Source: Lysinibacillus_B sp050613145
GTDB lineage: Bacteria > Bacillota > Bacilli > Bacillales_A > Planococcaceae
Reading direction: 5' to 3'
Length of the DNA: 64,000 nucleotides
Assembly (NCBI RefSeq): GCF_050613145.1
Contig: NZ_CP192507.1
Span: 2,294,001-2,358,000, forward strand
Below the pieces are notes generated by a model. That model ran no database searches. It had not been told where the DNA came from and was given only the letters and a program-made list of their open reading frames with translations. The stretch's first letter is position 1; each line of letters starts with the position of its first letter. A program made the translations under genes and the position numbers. Positions 1 to 9,258 of this stretch are shown here, piece by piece.

Positions 1-54
1 CATACTAAAAACAATTACAAGTAGCAATTGAAGGACTACTCTTGCGACCTCCAT
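1..54 (-). CDS. N-terminus of a membrane protein, cut by the window edge
   Basis: An ATG on the minus strand at 54 follows an AAAGGAGAGG ribosome binding site at 61-70 with good spacing, and 18 codons stay open to the window edge. The visible residues begin MEVARVVLQLLLVIVFSM, so a membrane segment or signal sequence starts almost at once. Nothing more can be said about function from 18 residues. Confidence 0.55.
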   Translation of the reverse strand, partial: MEVARVVLQLLLVIVFSM

Positions 55-164
55 GCTTTCCTCTCCTTTTGATTAATAACTTTCTAATTCCAAGTAAGTT
101 GATTGTTTTCTATCATTCCATAAAATGATGTTACAAAACTACTACTAGGCTCTTCTATCCTCGC

Positions 165-1007
165 TTAATCAATCAAAAAATCAGAACCTGCCAATATATT
201 ATCAGTAGGTATTTTGCATAAAATGGACTGCTCTACTGGTCCTTTATTTTTCAAATAAGATTGTACGATGTAGTAGCCAATACAGTAGCCAATACATTTG
301 GGTAGTTGTTTCTTTCGATCACCATATAAGTAGGAGTGATGGTTTCCCACTCCTCTTACATTTAATGCTGGTACAAATGATTGTTTCCAAATCATTAGAG
401 CTTCTTCATAGGAATAGCGCTTTGCCCATGGGGATAACGATTTTTCACCGTATAGCTCTTCTACTGCCCATTCTGCCATGCCCTCTAGCACAACGGAATC
501 CTTTAGTAACATTTCTTGCGGCGTTTTGTTTAAATAAAACAATCGGCAAATATGGTGGTACTCATGGACAAATAAAGTGGTCAATTCGGTTTCAGCTAAA
601 TCTGTTGTAACAAATAAAAATAAGGCTTTATTAAAAGCAACACCATTTTTATTTGCTGTTATGCCATCGAATGTTGGTCTATTGTTTGTTAATGGATATA
701 TATAAATCCTTACCTTTGGCCCATCCCAAAGAGGCTTTAACCTTCTATACTCTTTTTTTACAATTCCCCATACATCTCTTTCTTCTAGCTGCTTTACTGT
801 ATCATCTAAAGCCATCCATTCCTGCGGTTTAAATAGACCACTATTTAACAGCTCGTAGTAGAGAGCTTCTTGCGGTACTTGTGGGAATAGCTTTAAAAGG
901 GGGCTCACAATCATTTCACGCTGCACTTCAGCTAGTTGATTTTTAGATTGTTGCTTACATAATTCACTTATTTTATATAGTAACTTCTGTGTAGGAATAA
1001 CCGGCAT
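165..1007 (-). CDS. DUF2268 (YjaZ-like) predicted zinc protease
   Basis: A 280-residue soluble protein with an HExxH zinc-protease motif (HEYHH, about residues 148-152), followed about 20 residues later by the Glu-rich stretch EGMAEW that could give the third zinc ligand. This arrangement and length fit the DUF2268 family, including Bacillus YjaZ, a predicted metallopeptidase of unknown substrate. No signal peptide is seen, so it should be cytoplasmic. The ATG at 1007 follows an AAAGGGTGAG site. It is single and divergent from the small glycine-rich gene. Family call is from memory of the motif context; catalytic activity is inference. Confidence 0.8.
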   Translation of the reverse strand: MPVIPTQKLLYKISELCKQQSKNQLAEVQREMIVSPLLKLFPQVPQEALYYELLNSGLFKPQEWMALDDTVKQLEERDVWGIVKKEYRRLKPLWDGPKVRIYIYPLTNNRPTFDGITANKNGVAFNKALFLFVTTDLAETELTTLFVHEYHHICRLFYLNKTPQEMLLKDSVVLEGMAEWAVEELYGEKSLSPWAKRYSYEEALMIWKQSFVPALNVRGVGNHHSYLYGDRKKQLPKCIGYCIGYYIVQSYLKNKGPVEQSILCKIPTDNILAGSDFLID

Positions 1008-1112
1008 CTTCTCACCCTTTTTTCCTTATTATATGTGCTGGACGAATAGCACGTGTCTATTAATTCCCATCACATATATTAGAAGATAGCTATAGGAAAA
1101 GGAGGTTAGAAA

Positions 1113-1373
1113 ATGGGGCAATCTAATATGTACGATTTATGCTGTAAATACCAAGGGAAAAGAGTACGAATTACAGACAATCAAGGGCAAGTTCATGTTG
1201 GTACGATTACGCGTGTAAACCGAAGAATGGTTTGGATTCAACCCGATAGCGGCTTTGGTGGATTTGGCTTCGGCTTCTGGGGTCCTTACTACGGCGGTGG
1301 TAGTGGATTTGGTTACGGCATTGCACTCGGTGCTATTGCGGGCATTATCTTAACATCAGCATTCCTTTGGTAA
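1113..1373 (+). CDS. Small glycine-rich membrane protein, hypothetical
   Basis: An 86-residue protein with a strong AAAGGAGG site before ATG 1113. The first half looks like a small beta fold (residues 8-45, with CCKYQGKRVRIT and a DNQGQVHVGTI strand pattern, Sm/SH3-like in feel). A Gly/Phe/Tyr-rich stretch follows (46-66) and then one C-terminal membrane helix (67-86). It resembles short Bacillus spore or membrane proteins of unknown role. No partner is visible; the next gene is 420 bases away and is separated by a hairpin. Confidence 0.7.
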   Translation: MGQSNMYDLCCKYQGKRVRITDNQGQVHVGTITRVNRRMVWIQPDSGFGGFGFGFWGPYYGGGSGFGYGIALGAIAGIILTSAFLW

Positions 1374-1494
1374 AATTGATGACTTTTTTTCATTAAAGCA
1401 TTACATCACTCTCAGGCATTTGAAGTATTGACGACATCCCCCTACCTTAATTGAACTGTCTAAATGTCTGAGAGACCCTCTCCAAAATAAAAAA

Positions 1495-1529
1495 TAGCTT
1501 GTGACGCACTCATCAACAAGCTACTTTTG
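1495..1529. terminator. Hairpin, likely rho-independent terminator
   Basis: Perfect 8-bp inverted repeat TAGCTTGT (1495-1502) and ACAAGCTA (1516-1523), A-rich before and CTTTTGTT after. It lies 120 bases past the glycine-rich gene. The rest of 1374-1790 is AT-rich with no coding signal that I can see. Confidence 0.6.
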
Positions 1530-1796
1530 TTCGGATTTAGTAACATTATGCACAATATTTTATCGTTTTAATACTTTTCTTTTCCTCATTATGAAAAATA
1601 CGATGCCTCTTACTTGCTTCAACTAGTGATACACGATGTACTATGCTATTTATCCGTCGCCCCCTATCATCAACTAATAAATGGATATTCATTAAATTCT
1701 TCGCTCATTATAAAGCCTTCTTTTCATCTAATTTGTATATTTTCACCTCTCCTTCAATACATTGAAAAGAATACTTATTGAGAAGGAGATGTGCTT

Positions 1797-2879
1797 ATGC
1801 CTAAAATTGCTTCGGTTAGTACATATACACCACCTTATACATTGCAGCAATCAAACATTGAGGAATTAACGAAAGAACTATTCCAGGATAAGATTCCTAA
1901 ACTTGAACGTTTACTAACAGTATTTGCTAACGCTGACATAGACACACGAAATTTATGTGTACCTGCTGAATGGTATCATCATGAACATTCATTTGAAGAA
2001 CGTAATAGTCTTTATATCGATTTAGCTGTGAACTATAGTGTAGAGGTCATCGGGCGCTGTGTAACCAATAGCGCTTTCCTCGATCAACCGATTTCAACTG
2101 AAGACATTGACGCACTTATTTTCGTGAGTAGTACAGGCATCTCTACACCTAGTATCGATGCCCGTGTCATGAATATCCTCCCCTTTTCTGATCGGGTCGT
2201 ACGGATGCCGATTTGGGGGCTTGGCTGTGCAGGAGGGGCTGCTGGCATTAGCCGCGCTTATGACTACTGTAAGGCCCATCCAACAGCAAAGGTGCTCGTT
2301 GTCTGCATCGAGCTATGTAGCCTAACATTCCAGAAAAACGATTACTCTAAAAATAACCTCATCGGCACAGCGCTATTTGCAGATGGTGCTGCTTGTGCAC
2401 TTGTTTGCGGTGACGACGTAGCGCTCCCGCAAAATAGGCGCATGCCGCATATTCTTGGCTCAGCTTCCAAATGGATGCCTCAGTCTGAAGATGTGATGGG
2501 ATGGAATGTAAAAAATAGCGGCTTTTACGTTATATTTTCTAAAAGTATTCCTTCTATTATTTCTACATGGCTTGGTCCGTTCATTCATGAGTTTTTGGAG
2601 GAACATGGACTTAGACCAGAACAAATAGAGCAATTTGTCGCTCACCCTGGAGGAAAAAAAGTATTACAAGCTTATGAGGATGCACTACAACTCACGGAGC
2701 ACCATACCGCTATCTCTCGCAATGTTTTGAAACAGCATGGTAATATGTCCTCCCCGACCGTCCTTTATGTGTTAGAGCAATATTTACTAAAAAAACATGT
2801 GTCCGATACGTACGGCTTATTAGTGGCACTTGGTCCTGGCTTTAGTGGGGAAGCCGTATTATTGGAATGGAGGGAGTAA
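1797..2879 (+). CDS. bpsA: Type III polyketide synthase, BpsA-like
   Basis: A 360-residue chalcone/stilbene-synthase-fold enzyme. The catalytic triad is visible: Cys in GLGCAGG (about residue 144), His in AHPGGKK (about 283) and Asn in HGNMSSPT (about 316). Such Bacillus enzymes (BpsA) condense fatty acyl-CoA starters with malonyl-CoA to give alkylpyrones. The next gene is the matching BpsB-type methyltransferase one base downstream, which strongly supports the call. I use ATG 1797 because AAGGAG lies 8 bases before it; a GTG at 1791 is possible but badly placed. Confidence 0.92.
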   Translation: MPKIASVSTYTPPYTLQQSNIEELTKELFQDKIPKLERLLTVFANADIDTRNLCVPAEWYHHEHSFEERNSLYIDLAVNYSVEVIGRCVTNSAFLDQPISTEDIDALIFVSSTGISTPSIDARVMNILPFSDRVVRMPIWGLGCAGGAAGISRAYDYCKAHPTAKVLVVCIELCSLTFQKNDYSKNNLIGTALFADGAACALVCGDDVALPQNRRMPHILGSASKWMPQSEDVMGWNVKNSGFYVIFSKSIPSIISTWLGPFIHEFLEEHGLRPEQIEQFVAHPGGKKVLQAYEDALQLTEHHTAISRNVLKQHGNMSSPTVLYVLEQYLLKKHVSDTYGLLVALGPGFSGEAVLLEWRE

Positions 2880-2880
2880 A

Positions 2881-3423
2881 GTGATCTTTTTTGTGCTATT
2901 CTCCATTGTCATCATTCAACGATTACTGGAGCTAGTCATTGCAAAACGCAATGAAAAGCGCATGCTTGCAAAAGGCGCTTATGAAGCAGGGGCCTCCCAC
3001 TATCCATTTATGATTTTATTACACGTCAGCTTTTTTGTTAGTCTACTAGTAGAAGTATTATATTTTAACTTAACACCATCTCCTATGTTTTGGTGGTTAC
3101 TTGTACTTTTCCTCTGTACACAAGCATTACGTATTTGGTGTTTGACTTCTTTAGGGGAGTTTTGGAATACGCGAATCATGATTTTACCTGGCGCCAATGT
3201 TGTGGCAAAAGGACCTTATGTCTATATGAGACATCCTAATTATTTAGTCGTTTCTCTTGAAATCGCGCTTCTACCGTTTATGTTCGAGGCGTATGTTACC
3301 GCGATTTGCTTTACCATTTTAAACGGAATCATGCTATCCGTTCGCATTCCTACCGAGGAAAAAGCATTAAAAGCCGCAACAAACTACGAACAATATGTAC
3401 ATCGTAAACAATCTAACATATAA
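2881..3423 (+). CDS. bpsB: BpsB-like isoprenylcysteine-type methyltransferase (YpbQ family)
   Basis: A 180-residue polytopic membrane protein with several hydrophobic segments and the C-terminal ICMT-type motif GPYVYMRHPNY (about residues 108-118) with a downstream EE before the last helix. In Bacillus subtilis the homologue methylates alkylpyrones made by BpsA. Start is GTG 2881, one base after the PKS stop, with GGAGGGAG inside the PKS 3' end as its binding site; the open frame runs further upstream but without a better start. The tight spacing indicates co-transcription. Confidence 0.88.
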   Translation: MIFFVLFSIVIIQRLLELVIAKRNEKRMLAKGAYEAGASHYPFMILLHVSFFVSLLVEVLYFNLTPSPMFWWLLVLFLCTQALRIWCLTSLGEFWNTRIMILPGANVVAKGPYVYMRHPNYLVVSLEIALLPFMFEAYVTAICFTILNGIMLSVRIPTEEKALKAATNYEQYVHRKQSNI

Positions 3424-3528
3424 TGAGAAACAGTGTTTTTATTTATTAAATGAATGTCAGAATTGGGACTGACAAATTCTGTTATTTTTAGTATAATAAT
3501 ATGGATTACAACTTTGGAGGTGCTTCGT

Positions 3529-4137
3529 TTGAATCCTTTTATTTCCGTATGGTTACACCCTAAACAAACCGCCCGTTATGTCATTGATCATAAACCGATT
3601 TGGTTTGCTATCGTGCTTGGCTTAGTAGGGTTTATCGCTACTGGGTTTTCAGTCTTTCAAGACTCCGAGGTATACCCTGACTTTTCATATGTATGGATCT
3701 TTTTAATCAGTATCTTTTTAGCTCCACTACTTGGCATTGTGATTATGTTTATTTATGCGGGTGTTATTTATTTAATGGGGAAACTACTCAAGGGGACAGG
3801 TGCTTTTTGGGATGTGTTTAAAGCTTCTTCCCTATCTTATATCCCAACAATTATTACGGGTCCATTGTATATACTATGGATGTTTGTCGCTCCTGAAAGC
3901 TTCTTCTTTCCATATGTAACCGATGCCTTTGCTATCATAATGTCTATCATTACGATTGTCACAATGATTTGGGGTATCGTCATTTCTGTAGGAGCGATTG
4001 CAGAAGCACATCAATTCTCGATTATGCGTGCCATTGTCACAATAATCGTCCCTACGATTTTACTAATTATTTTCTTAACAATCATATTTGCTATAATTGC
4101 GATTATTTTTGTTGGGCTATTCAGTAGTTTCGTTTAA
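3529..4137 (+). CDS. Yip1-domain integral membrane protein
   Basis: About 202 residues with five hydrophobic helices. The N-terminus NPFISVWLHPKQTARYVID matches the usual opening of bacterial Yip1-family proteins. I place the start at TTG 3529 because GGAGG (3516-3520) sits 8 bases before it; the frame is open from ATG 3454 but that start lacks a binding site. Bacterial Yip1 proteins have no firm function. It follows bpsB by about 100 bases and ends at a strong terminator, so it may belong to the same transcript. Confidence 0.75.
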   Translation: MNPFISVWLHPKQTARYVIDHKPIWFAIVLGLVGFIATGFSVFQDSEVYPDFSYVWIFLISIFLAPLLGIVIMFIYAGVIYLMGKLLKGTGAFWDVFKASSLSYIPTIITGPLYILWMFVAPESFFFPYVTDAFAIIMSIITIVTMIWGIVISVGAIAEAHQFSIMRAIVTIIVPTILLIIFLTIIFAIIAIIFVGLFSSFV

Positions 4138-4150
4138 TTATTTTGATATG

Positions 4151-4190
4151 AAAGGCAAGGGGCTATGCACTTCCCCTTGCCTTTATTTAT
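4151..4190 (+). terminator. Rho-independent terminator
   Basis: Perfect 12-bp stem AAAGGCAAGGGG (4151-4162) with CCCCTTGCCTTT (4173-4184), then ATTTATTG. It closes the bpsA-bpsB-Yip1 unit. Confidence 0.85.
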
Positions 4191-4260
4191 TGTCTTCATT
4201 ACCTCATGTTAGGAACTATTAACAATGCATTTCGTATTAAAGAAAAGGAGGTGTTGGAGC

Positions 4261-4551
4261 GTGAATAGAATGATAATGATGATTGTGAGTTGTATAATTA
4301 TTTTACCAATCATTATAGGTGCTACAGTTGTTTATAGTAAAAAAGTGAATGAGAAAGAACAACTTGTTTTAAGTGAAGTCATCGCTTTTATCCATAAGGA
4401 AGAAAGTAGTGTAGATATCGAACAATTCATAATTATAAAACCAACCATTTTTTCTGGATATGATGAATGGTATGTTGAAAAAATCGATACAAATGAAGTA
4501 TACCACTATCAAAATGGACAAGTGATTAAAACCGAATTGAGTAACGAATAA
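4261..4551 (+). CDS. Small single-pass membrane protein, hypothetical
   Basis: A 96-residue protein with an N-terminal membrane segment (about residues 5-23) and a charged exterior domain. The start is GTG 4261, 9 bases after AAAGGAGG; an upstream in-frame ATG at 4225 has no binding site. Size and layout resemble DUF3139-type small proteins, but I am not sure of that. It converges on the ABC operon on the other strand. Confidence 0.6.
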   Translation: MNRMIMMIVSCIIILPIIIGATVVYSKKVNEKEQLVLSEVIAFIHKEESSVDIEQFIIIKPTIFSGYDEWYVEKIDTNEVYHYQNGQVIKTELSNE

Positions 4552-4604
4552 GTTAAATTTACCTAATATCTTATTTTTAAATGATGATAAAATATTCAAA
4601 TTTA

Positions 4605-5321
4605 CTAAAAGGTACGCTTACGCTGAACAATAAACAGAAAAACCCCTATAAATAAACTGCCATAGATGAAAATCCAACCAAATTGCCAATAAAATAAGCC
4701 CGGTATCAATTGTATATGATCGCCTGAGGTCATCATTTCTAAAGGAAGATGAACAGGCGGCACAAACCAAATAAGCCCTTTTTGTAAGAGTGTTGTATTC
4801 TTCAATGTAGCCATTACTAAAGACACAATCAGTATACTGAGCACGCCCCACCACGTATTAATACTACTTTTAACGATTTCTCTCGTGAAAAGAGCAGACA
4901 ATGTAACAGCTAAAAATGAGAGACTAAAATGTGATAACAATCCCATGATTATATGTACTGGACGAGCTTCCACCCCAAATGAGCCAAAAACAATCGGATA
5001 GGCTACCGCCACTAAACTTAAACAAAAACCAATACACGTAGCAATTATAAAAAGTGACAAATAATATTTCCTTAAGCTTTGAGCATGCAATAAAGTGATC
5101 TGCTTTTGTCCCCTCTCCTCCACATGAAATACGGTCACTGTAAACCATCCCATCATAAAAAAGAGCAAAAGAGAAGTAAACGAGTAACTATCTAATATCG
5201 GATTCGGTATATAAGTATAATTCACGATTAACCATATAATAAAAATAGATAATGGGGGAATATATTTATGGGATCTTATGTAACTACTAAATTGATAGCT
5301 TAGTAATCCTTTCATTAGCAT
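4605..5321 (-). CDS. ABC transporter permease (ABC-2 type)
   Basis: A 238-residue protein with about six hydrophobic segments, last gene of a three-gene minus-strand operon behind an ATPase (15-base gap). It is the membrane half of an ABC-2 type exporter; substrate unknown. GGAGG lies just before ATG 5321, and ATG 5315 is an alternative start with longer spacing. Confidence 0.75.
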   Translation of the reverse strand: MLMKGLLSYQFSSYIRSHKYIPPLSIFIIWLIVNYTYIPNPILDSYSFTSLLLFFMMGWFTVTVFHVEERGQKQITLLHAQSLRKYYLSLFIIATCIGFCLSLVAVAYPIVFGSFGVEARPVHIIMGLLSHFSLSFLAVTLSALFTREIVKSSINTWWGVLSILIVSLVMATLKNTTLLQKGLIWFVPPVHLPLEMMTSGDHIQLIPGLFYWQFGWIFIYGSLFIGVFLFIVQRKRTF

Positions 5322-5336
5322 TTCACCTCCCCACCT

Positions 5337-6215
5337 CTAAAAGTTTTGATAGAACGACTCTTTCTTTTTATTTATAGGAAGCAATTGCTTGATCGATGCT
5401 TCATTTAAAATAAGCGCCCGTATCATTTTGTCTGTGTTCTCCTCTTTTACAATTCCCTCTATTCTATTCACCATCGCGTTCAAACTACTTTTTTTCGTAA
5501 TTTCTATAAAGGGGAGTAATTCTTTAAATGATTGTTGTGCAGGAATTTCAAAAATCAATTGATTCATTTGCTCGGTTGCTTCGTCTAACACATTGGGTTG
5601 AACTAGTTGGCAATCTTTAATGAGCAGCACCCTATCTACTACATTTTCCAGTAATTTCGTTTCATGGCAAGTCAATATAATACTCAATCCTCTTTCTTTT
5701 AAAGTTAACAGAAGCTGCTCTAAATCTGTTTGGGCTTTCGGATCAAGTCCAGAAAGAGGCTCGTCTAATATTAGAAGGTCGGTCTCTTCTAGCATCGCCT
5801 GCATAATCATTATTTTCTGCTTCATCCCCTTGGAGAAATGGCTCATTCTTGTTTGAGTATCACTTTGTAAATGAAATGTATGGATTAACACATCTATTCG
5901 ATTTCGCAGTTGCTGCTTATCCATGCCTCTAATCGTCCCCATGTGAAGCAGGTATTCTTCAGGCGTAAATCGTACATCTACAGGCGTTACTTCAGGTACA
6001 TAACCTATTTTTAACGGCTGCATACACTGATTAAGCTCTCCTCGGTCTGGCTTTGCTAAACCGCCAATTATTTTTAATAACGTACTTTTCCCGGAACCGT
6101 TCTTTCCAACAAGTGCTACAATTTCACCTTGAAAGATGGATAACGAAATATTTTCTAACACTTTTTTATTTTTGTATTGCTTATGCACATCCTTCAATTG
6201 CATAATCATCGTCAT
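5337..6215 (-). CDS. ABC transporter ATP-binding protein
   Basis: A 292-residue ATPase: Walker A GKNGSGKST (about 38-46), signature SHFSKGMKQ (about 133-141), Walker B LLILDEPLSGLDP (about 153-165), His of the H-loop in TCHETK. The C-terminal 80 residues form an extra domain common in CcmA/YxlF-type exporters. It pairs with the permease 15 bases downstream. AAAGGGGG before the start. Confidence 0.88.
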   Translation of the reverse strand: MTMIMQLKDVHKQYKNKKVLENISLSIFQGEIVALVGKNGSGKSTLLKIIGGLAKPDRGELNQCMQPLKIGYVPEVTPVDVRFTPEEYLLHMGTIRGMDKQQLRNRIDVLIHTFHLQSDTQTRMSHFSKGMKQKIMIMQAMLEETDLLILDEPLSGLDPKAQTDLEQLLLTLKERGLSIILTCHETKLLENVVDRVLLIKDCQLVQPNVLDEATEQMNQLIFEIPAQQSFKELLPFIEITKKSSLNAMVNRIEGIVKEENTDKMIRALILNEASIKQLLPINKKKESFYQNF

Positions 6216-6293
6216 CTATATAACAGCCCCCTTTACTAAAAACTAAACTGTTGATCTTTGCTCTTACAAATAAGTGATCCGCAAGTGTATTCG

Positions 6294-6512
6294 TTACTGC
6301 ATCATCTGAGTATATAGGTAAAAATGATAAATAACCGGTACAAGTAATGCGACTGCCAGGCAAAATACTGCTGCAAGTGTAGATTGTTTAATGAGCCGCG
6401 CATCTCCCTCTTTCAAATGTCGAAAGAACATAAGTGTGCAATAAAAACATAAAATTATGAATATACGCGGTAAAATATCGACCCATATAGCCGAACCATA
6501 TATATTTTCCAT
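6294..6512 (-). CDS. Small two-helix membrane protein, hypothetical
   Basis: 72 residues with two hydrophobic helices (about 10-30 and 44-66), a GGGGGGAG site before ATG 6512, and position directly upstream of the ABC ATPase on the same strand. This is typical of YxlC/YxlD-like accessory genes of small ABC exporter operons, but the sequence alone does not identify it. Confidence 0.6.
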   Translation of the reverse strand: MENIYGSAIWVDILPRIFIILCFYCTLMFFRHLKEGDARLIKQSTLAAVFCLAVALLVPVIYHFYLYTQMMQ

Positions 6513-6567
6513 CTATTTAACTCCCCCCATTAAATAACTCCCTATCGACATTTATAAAAAGTGCACC

Positions 6568-7395
6568 TTATTCTGCAATCTCTATTGTTTTTCCTGTCGG
6601 TAAACAATCTAATTTTTCTTTTAAAATCGTTTGTAAAATGGTATAGCCTTTTGGACCTGTACAATGACACGAGTAAATCCGAGTAATCGGTAGCTCATTT
6701 AACGTATGCCCCATTGCAATGACTTCTTCTTTTGTTTTTCCTAATGTATTAATGATCGGAAGTCCTATTAAATGAAATCCGCCAATGATGGCAGTGATCT
6801 GCTTATTCGGAAACTTCTCTAATACGGTTTTAGTCATTTGTACGATACCGTGATGACTACACCCGCTAAATAACACTAACCCTTTTTCACTTTCTATCAC
6901 TAACATGATTTCATGATTAAAGTCATCTAACTCTTTCTCCTCCCCCTTATACAGGTTTTTCGTATACGCATCTGTCGGCTGTAAATGAATAATATGAATG
7001 CCTTCTGCTATTTCCATATCTTCATTCACAAATTTCATCCGATTGCTGTAAGCATGATTCACTGCAGGAGTTGCGCCTACTCGGTGATAGTACGGGCCAA
7101 GCTTTAACCAATGAGGGTCTAGTGCATGTGATGATAAGTAAATGGGAGCATGTTGATTTACTTTATTTAAATAATTTAATCCACCAATATGATCCGAATG
7201 CCCATGTGAAATCACTACTGCACTGGCTTGATGTAAATCAATATTTAACAGTTTTGCATTTTTTAAATACGAGTCATCTGGCCCTAAATCAAAAATAATA
7301 TTTGCCTGCTTCGTCTCAATATACAAAGATAAGCCGTGCTTCGCTATGAATTGTTGATGATGCTTTGTATTTTCTAATATTGCTGTAATTTTCAT
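6568..7395 (-). CDS. MBL-fold metallo-hydrolase
   Basis: A 275-residue metallo-beta-lactamase-fold enzyme with the metal motif HGHSDHIGG (about residues 62-70), a second ligand region in FSGCSHHGIV and a terminal Cys-His in YSCHCTGPKG. This pattern belongs to the branch annotated as dihydropterin-aminobenzene-phosphate synthase-like proteins, whose bacterial role is unclear. GGGGAG precedes ATG 7395. It is 28 bases from the next upstream gene, so the two may be co-transcribed. Confidence 0.82.
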   Translation of the reverse strand: MKITAILENTKHHQQFIAKHGLSLYIETKQANIIFDLGPDDSYLKNAKLLNIDLHQASAVVISHGHSDHIGGLNYLNKVNQHAPIYLSSHALDPHWLKLGPYYHRVGATPAVNHAYSNRMKFVNEDMEIAEGIHIIHLQPTDAYTKNLYKGEEKELDDFNHEIMLVIESEKGLVLFSGCSHHGIVQMTKTVLEKFPNKQITAIIGGFHLIGLPIINTLGKTKEEVIAMGHTLNELPITRIYSCHCTGPKGYTILQTILKEKLDCLPTGKTIEIAE

Positions 7396-7423
7396 AAGAT
7401 TCTCCCCTTACTAAATCAGCCCT

Positions 7424-7810
7424 TTATTCTCTATAATGTGCCGGAACCTTTACGAGTGCATATCGTCCGGTCCACATTTCAGTCGTAACAATTAAACGTT
7501 CATCGTCCTTTTCAAAAAATAGCCCGCTGCCCTCCTGTTGCTTAAATTCCCAGCCGTTTAAACGAAGCATCTGTTGAATGTTTTCATTTACACCTAACAT
7601 GCCATTGTCATCAAGCTTTGTTATATACCAAATACTGTCTCCTTCTGTTGCTAGCTGTACCATTTCTTCATTAGATGCATCAATTTTTTGCAATACCTCT
7701 TTTGCTGTAACATCATTTATTGGAAGTGCTGGATAATGTAATTTATTTAGAAAGATATAGAGAGTAGCTACTACGATGCAAGCTACAAAGCCAAGCACTA
7801 TTTTTTTCAC
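7424..7810 (-). CDS. Small exported or membrane-anchored protein, hypothetical
   Basis: 128 residues with an N-terminal hydrophobic helix (about 3-22) and a soluble tail rich in aromatic and acidic residues. The start is GTG 7810 behind AAGGGGGG. I do not recognise the family. It sits directly upstream of the MBL-fold gene. Confidence 0.6.
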   Translation of the reverse strand: MKKIVLGFVACIVVATLYIFLNKLHYPALPINDVTAKEVLQKIDASNEEMVQLATEGDSIWYITKLDDNGMLGVNENIQQMLRLNGWEFKQQEGSGLFFEKDDERLIVTTEMWTGRYALVKVPAHYRE

Positions 7811-7993
7811 AAACCATCCCCCCTTAAAAGGCTATACTATTTGTACGAACAATTGATGAAAATGTTTCAAATTAGTCCATAAATAGGAATTAAAGCACGT
7901 GAAACAGAAAGGATGATTCCTGAACGAATTTCAATTTTTGTATTCTATCACCATCAGTCTATTTCATATATTCATAATATGGAGGTGGAAATG

Positions 7994-8404
7994 ATGATAT
8001 TAGAAACAACCTATATCATTCAAGAACAAGATATAGATGAATTAGGTCACATGAATTACATGAACTATTTAAAATACTTAGAGGATGCTCGGTTTAAATG
8101 GTTTGAGCAAGCATGGCTGCCGTTAGAACAGCTAGTTGAACTACAAAAAGGATTTGTCGTATTAAAATTTGATATGTCTTACTTAAAAGAACTGCGATTA
8201 GATGAAACGATGACAATCCGTACGATTCCTACTAAATTAGGCAATAAAAGCTTTACACTTAAGCAGGAAATCTACAATGCAAACAAGGATTTAACAAACG
8301 AAGCAACGTTTATTTTTACGATTATGGATTTAATCGAACGAAAAAGCATCCCTGTACCGGATGAAATCAAAAAACAATTTACTGAAGTAAATAGTGGACA
8401 TTAA
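7994..8404 (+). CDS. Acyl-CoA thioesterase, hotdog fold (4HBT)
   Basis: About 136 residues with the 4-hydroxybenzoyl-CoA-thioesterase pattern: IDELGHMNYMNYLKYLEDARF near the N-terminus, where the Asp/His and the following Glu line the active site. Family length is about 130-150, so it is complete. GGAGGTG (7981-7987) gives ATG 7994 (or 7991) as start. The open frame further upstream to 7913 is unlikely to be translated. Substrate cannot be told from sequence. Confidence 0.82.
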   Translation: MILETTYIIQEQDIDELGHMNYMNYLKYLEDARFKWFEQAWLPLEQLVELQKGFVVLKFDMSYLKELRLDETMTIRTIPTKLGNKSFTLKQEIYNANKDLTNEATFIFTIMDLIERKSIPVPDEIKKQFTEVNSGH

Positions 8405-8407
8405 AAA

Positions 8408-8558
8408 CAAAGGGAGTGTCCGAGAAGTAATTCTGGGACACTCCCTTTGCGCCGAGGATGGTGGAAATTTTATTTCTACCACCGCAGAAGCACCGCCTGC
8501 AGCGGATATTTAATATACGAACGAAGCACTGTCCGTAAAAGTAACACTTTTCGGACAG
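8408..8558. terminator. Strong terminator followed by a second long hairpin
   Basis: A perfect 14-bp stem CAAAGGGAGTGTCC (8408-8421) pairs with 8436-8449. A second hairpin pairs 8529-8542 (CTGTCCG, AAAAGT) with 8546-8558 (ACTTTT, CGGACAG). Between them GGTGG and CCACC at 8460-8485 can also pair. The first is the terminator of the thioesterase; the block as a whole looks like a structured intergenic element. Confidence 0.7.
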
Positions 8559-8676
8559 CCCCTTCTTACGTTCAATCAAGTTTCAACTAGCCGCGCTATA
8601 TTTCACCTTTAAAATGGTATGCATTACCTTCTATTAGGATAAACTTTTCGTATAAACAACTTTAGGAGGCAATCAT

Positions 8677-9111
8677 ATGCTAAGAGTTCAATCTGATATT
8701 ATTGGAAAATATGCACATTTCGGACAGCTACGTGAACGTATTGAAAAACACGGTTTCTCCATCGGCGGGAACTGGGATTATGATAAAGGGAGTTTTGATA
8801 CGACTTTACACTGTAACCAAGAAGAAGGGGAAACAATTTATTTACGGATGCCGTTTGAAGTGACTGAAGGAGAATTAGATGGCTATAACACCGTAATTCG
8901 CTTCCAAGAACCCTATGTCATTAAACACGTTGTCCATGTGGGGCTAGATTATGATGGTAGCTCGTTAATGGATACAACGGGTTTTAGTCAGTTCCAATCG
9001 CCTATCGATAAAGATGCCCCAATCATCGATAAAAGCAAATGGGTACACATGAGTGAAGAGCTTGTATCACAAGAAGTTCTACCTTATATCCAGGCAGAAA
9101 ATATTTATTAA
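8677..9111 (+). CDS. YugN-like family protein
   Basis: 144 residues. The stretch GFSIGGNWDYDKGSFD (about 29-44) is characteristic of the Bacillales YugN family, which is of unknown function and about 135-145 residues long. Soluble, no signal peptide. TAGGAGG lies 7 bases before ATG 8677. Single gene between two hairpins. Confidence 0.82.
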   Translation: MLRVQSDIIGKYAHFGQLRERIEKHGFSIGGNWDYDKGSFDTTLHCNQEEGETIYLRMPFEVTEGELDGYNTVIRFQEPYVIKHVVHVGLDYDGSSLMDTTGFSQFQSPIDKDAPIIDKSKWVHMSEELVSQEVLPYIQAENIY

Positions 9112-9120
9112 CATACAGAA

Positions 9121-9157
9121 AAAAGGGGCCAGAAAGTAAAAACTTTCAGCCCCCTTC
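9121..9157. terminator. Bidirectional terminator
   Basis: AAGGGGCCAGAAAGT and ACTTTCAGCCCCCTT form a near-perfect stem with A-rich and T-rich flanks, between the converging YugN and RodA-type genes. Confidence 0.75.
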
Positions 9158-9258
9158 AATCCTTCATAATGATCCATTAAGAAATATTGCTCCTGCGGTG
9201 GTCGCATCAAAATGTCTTTTCAGACGACCCCTTTCATGATGATACCTTTTCATATTCT

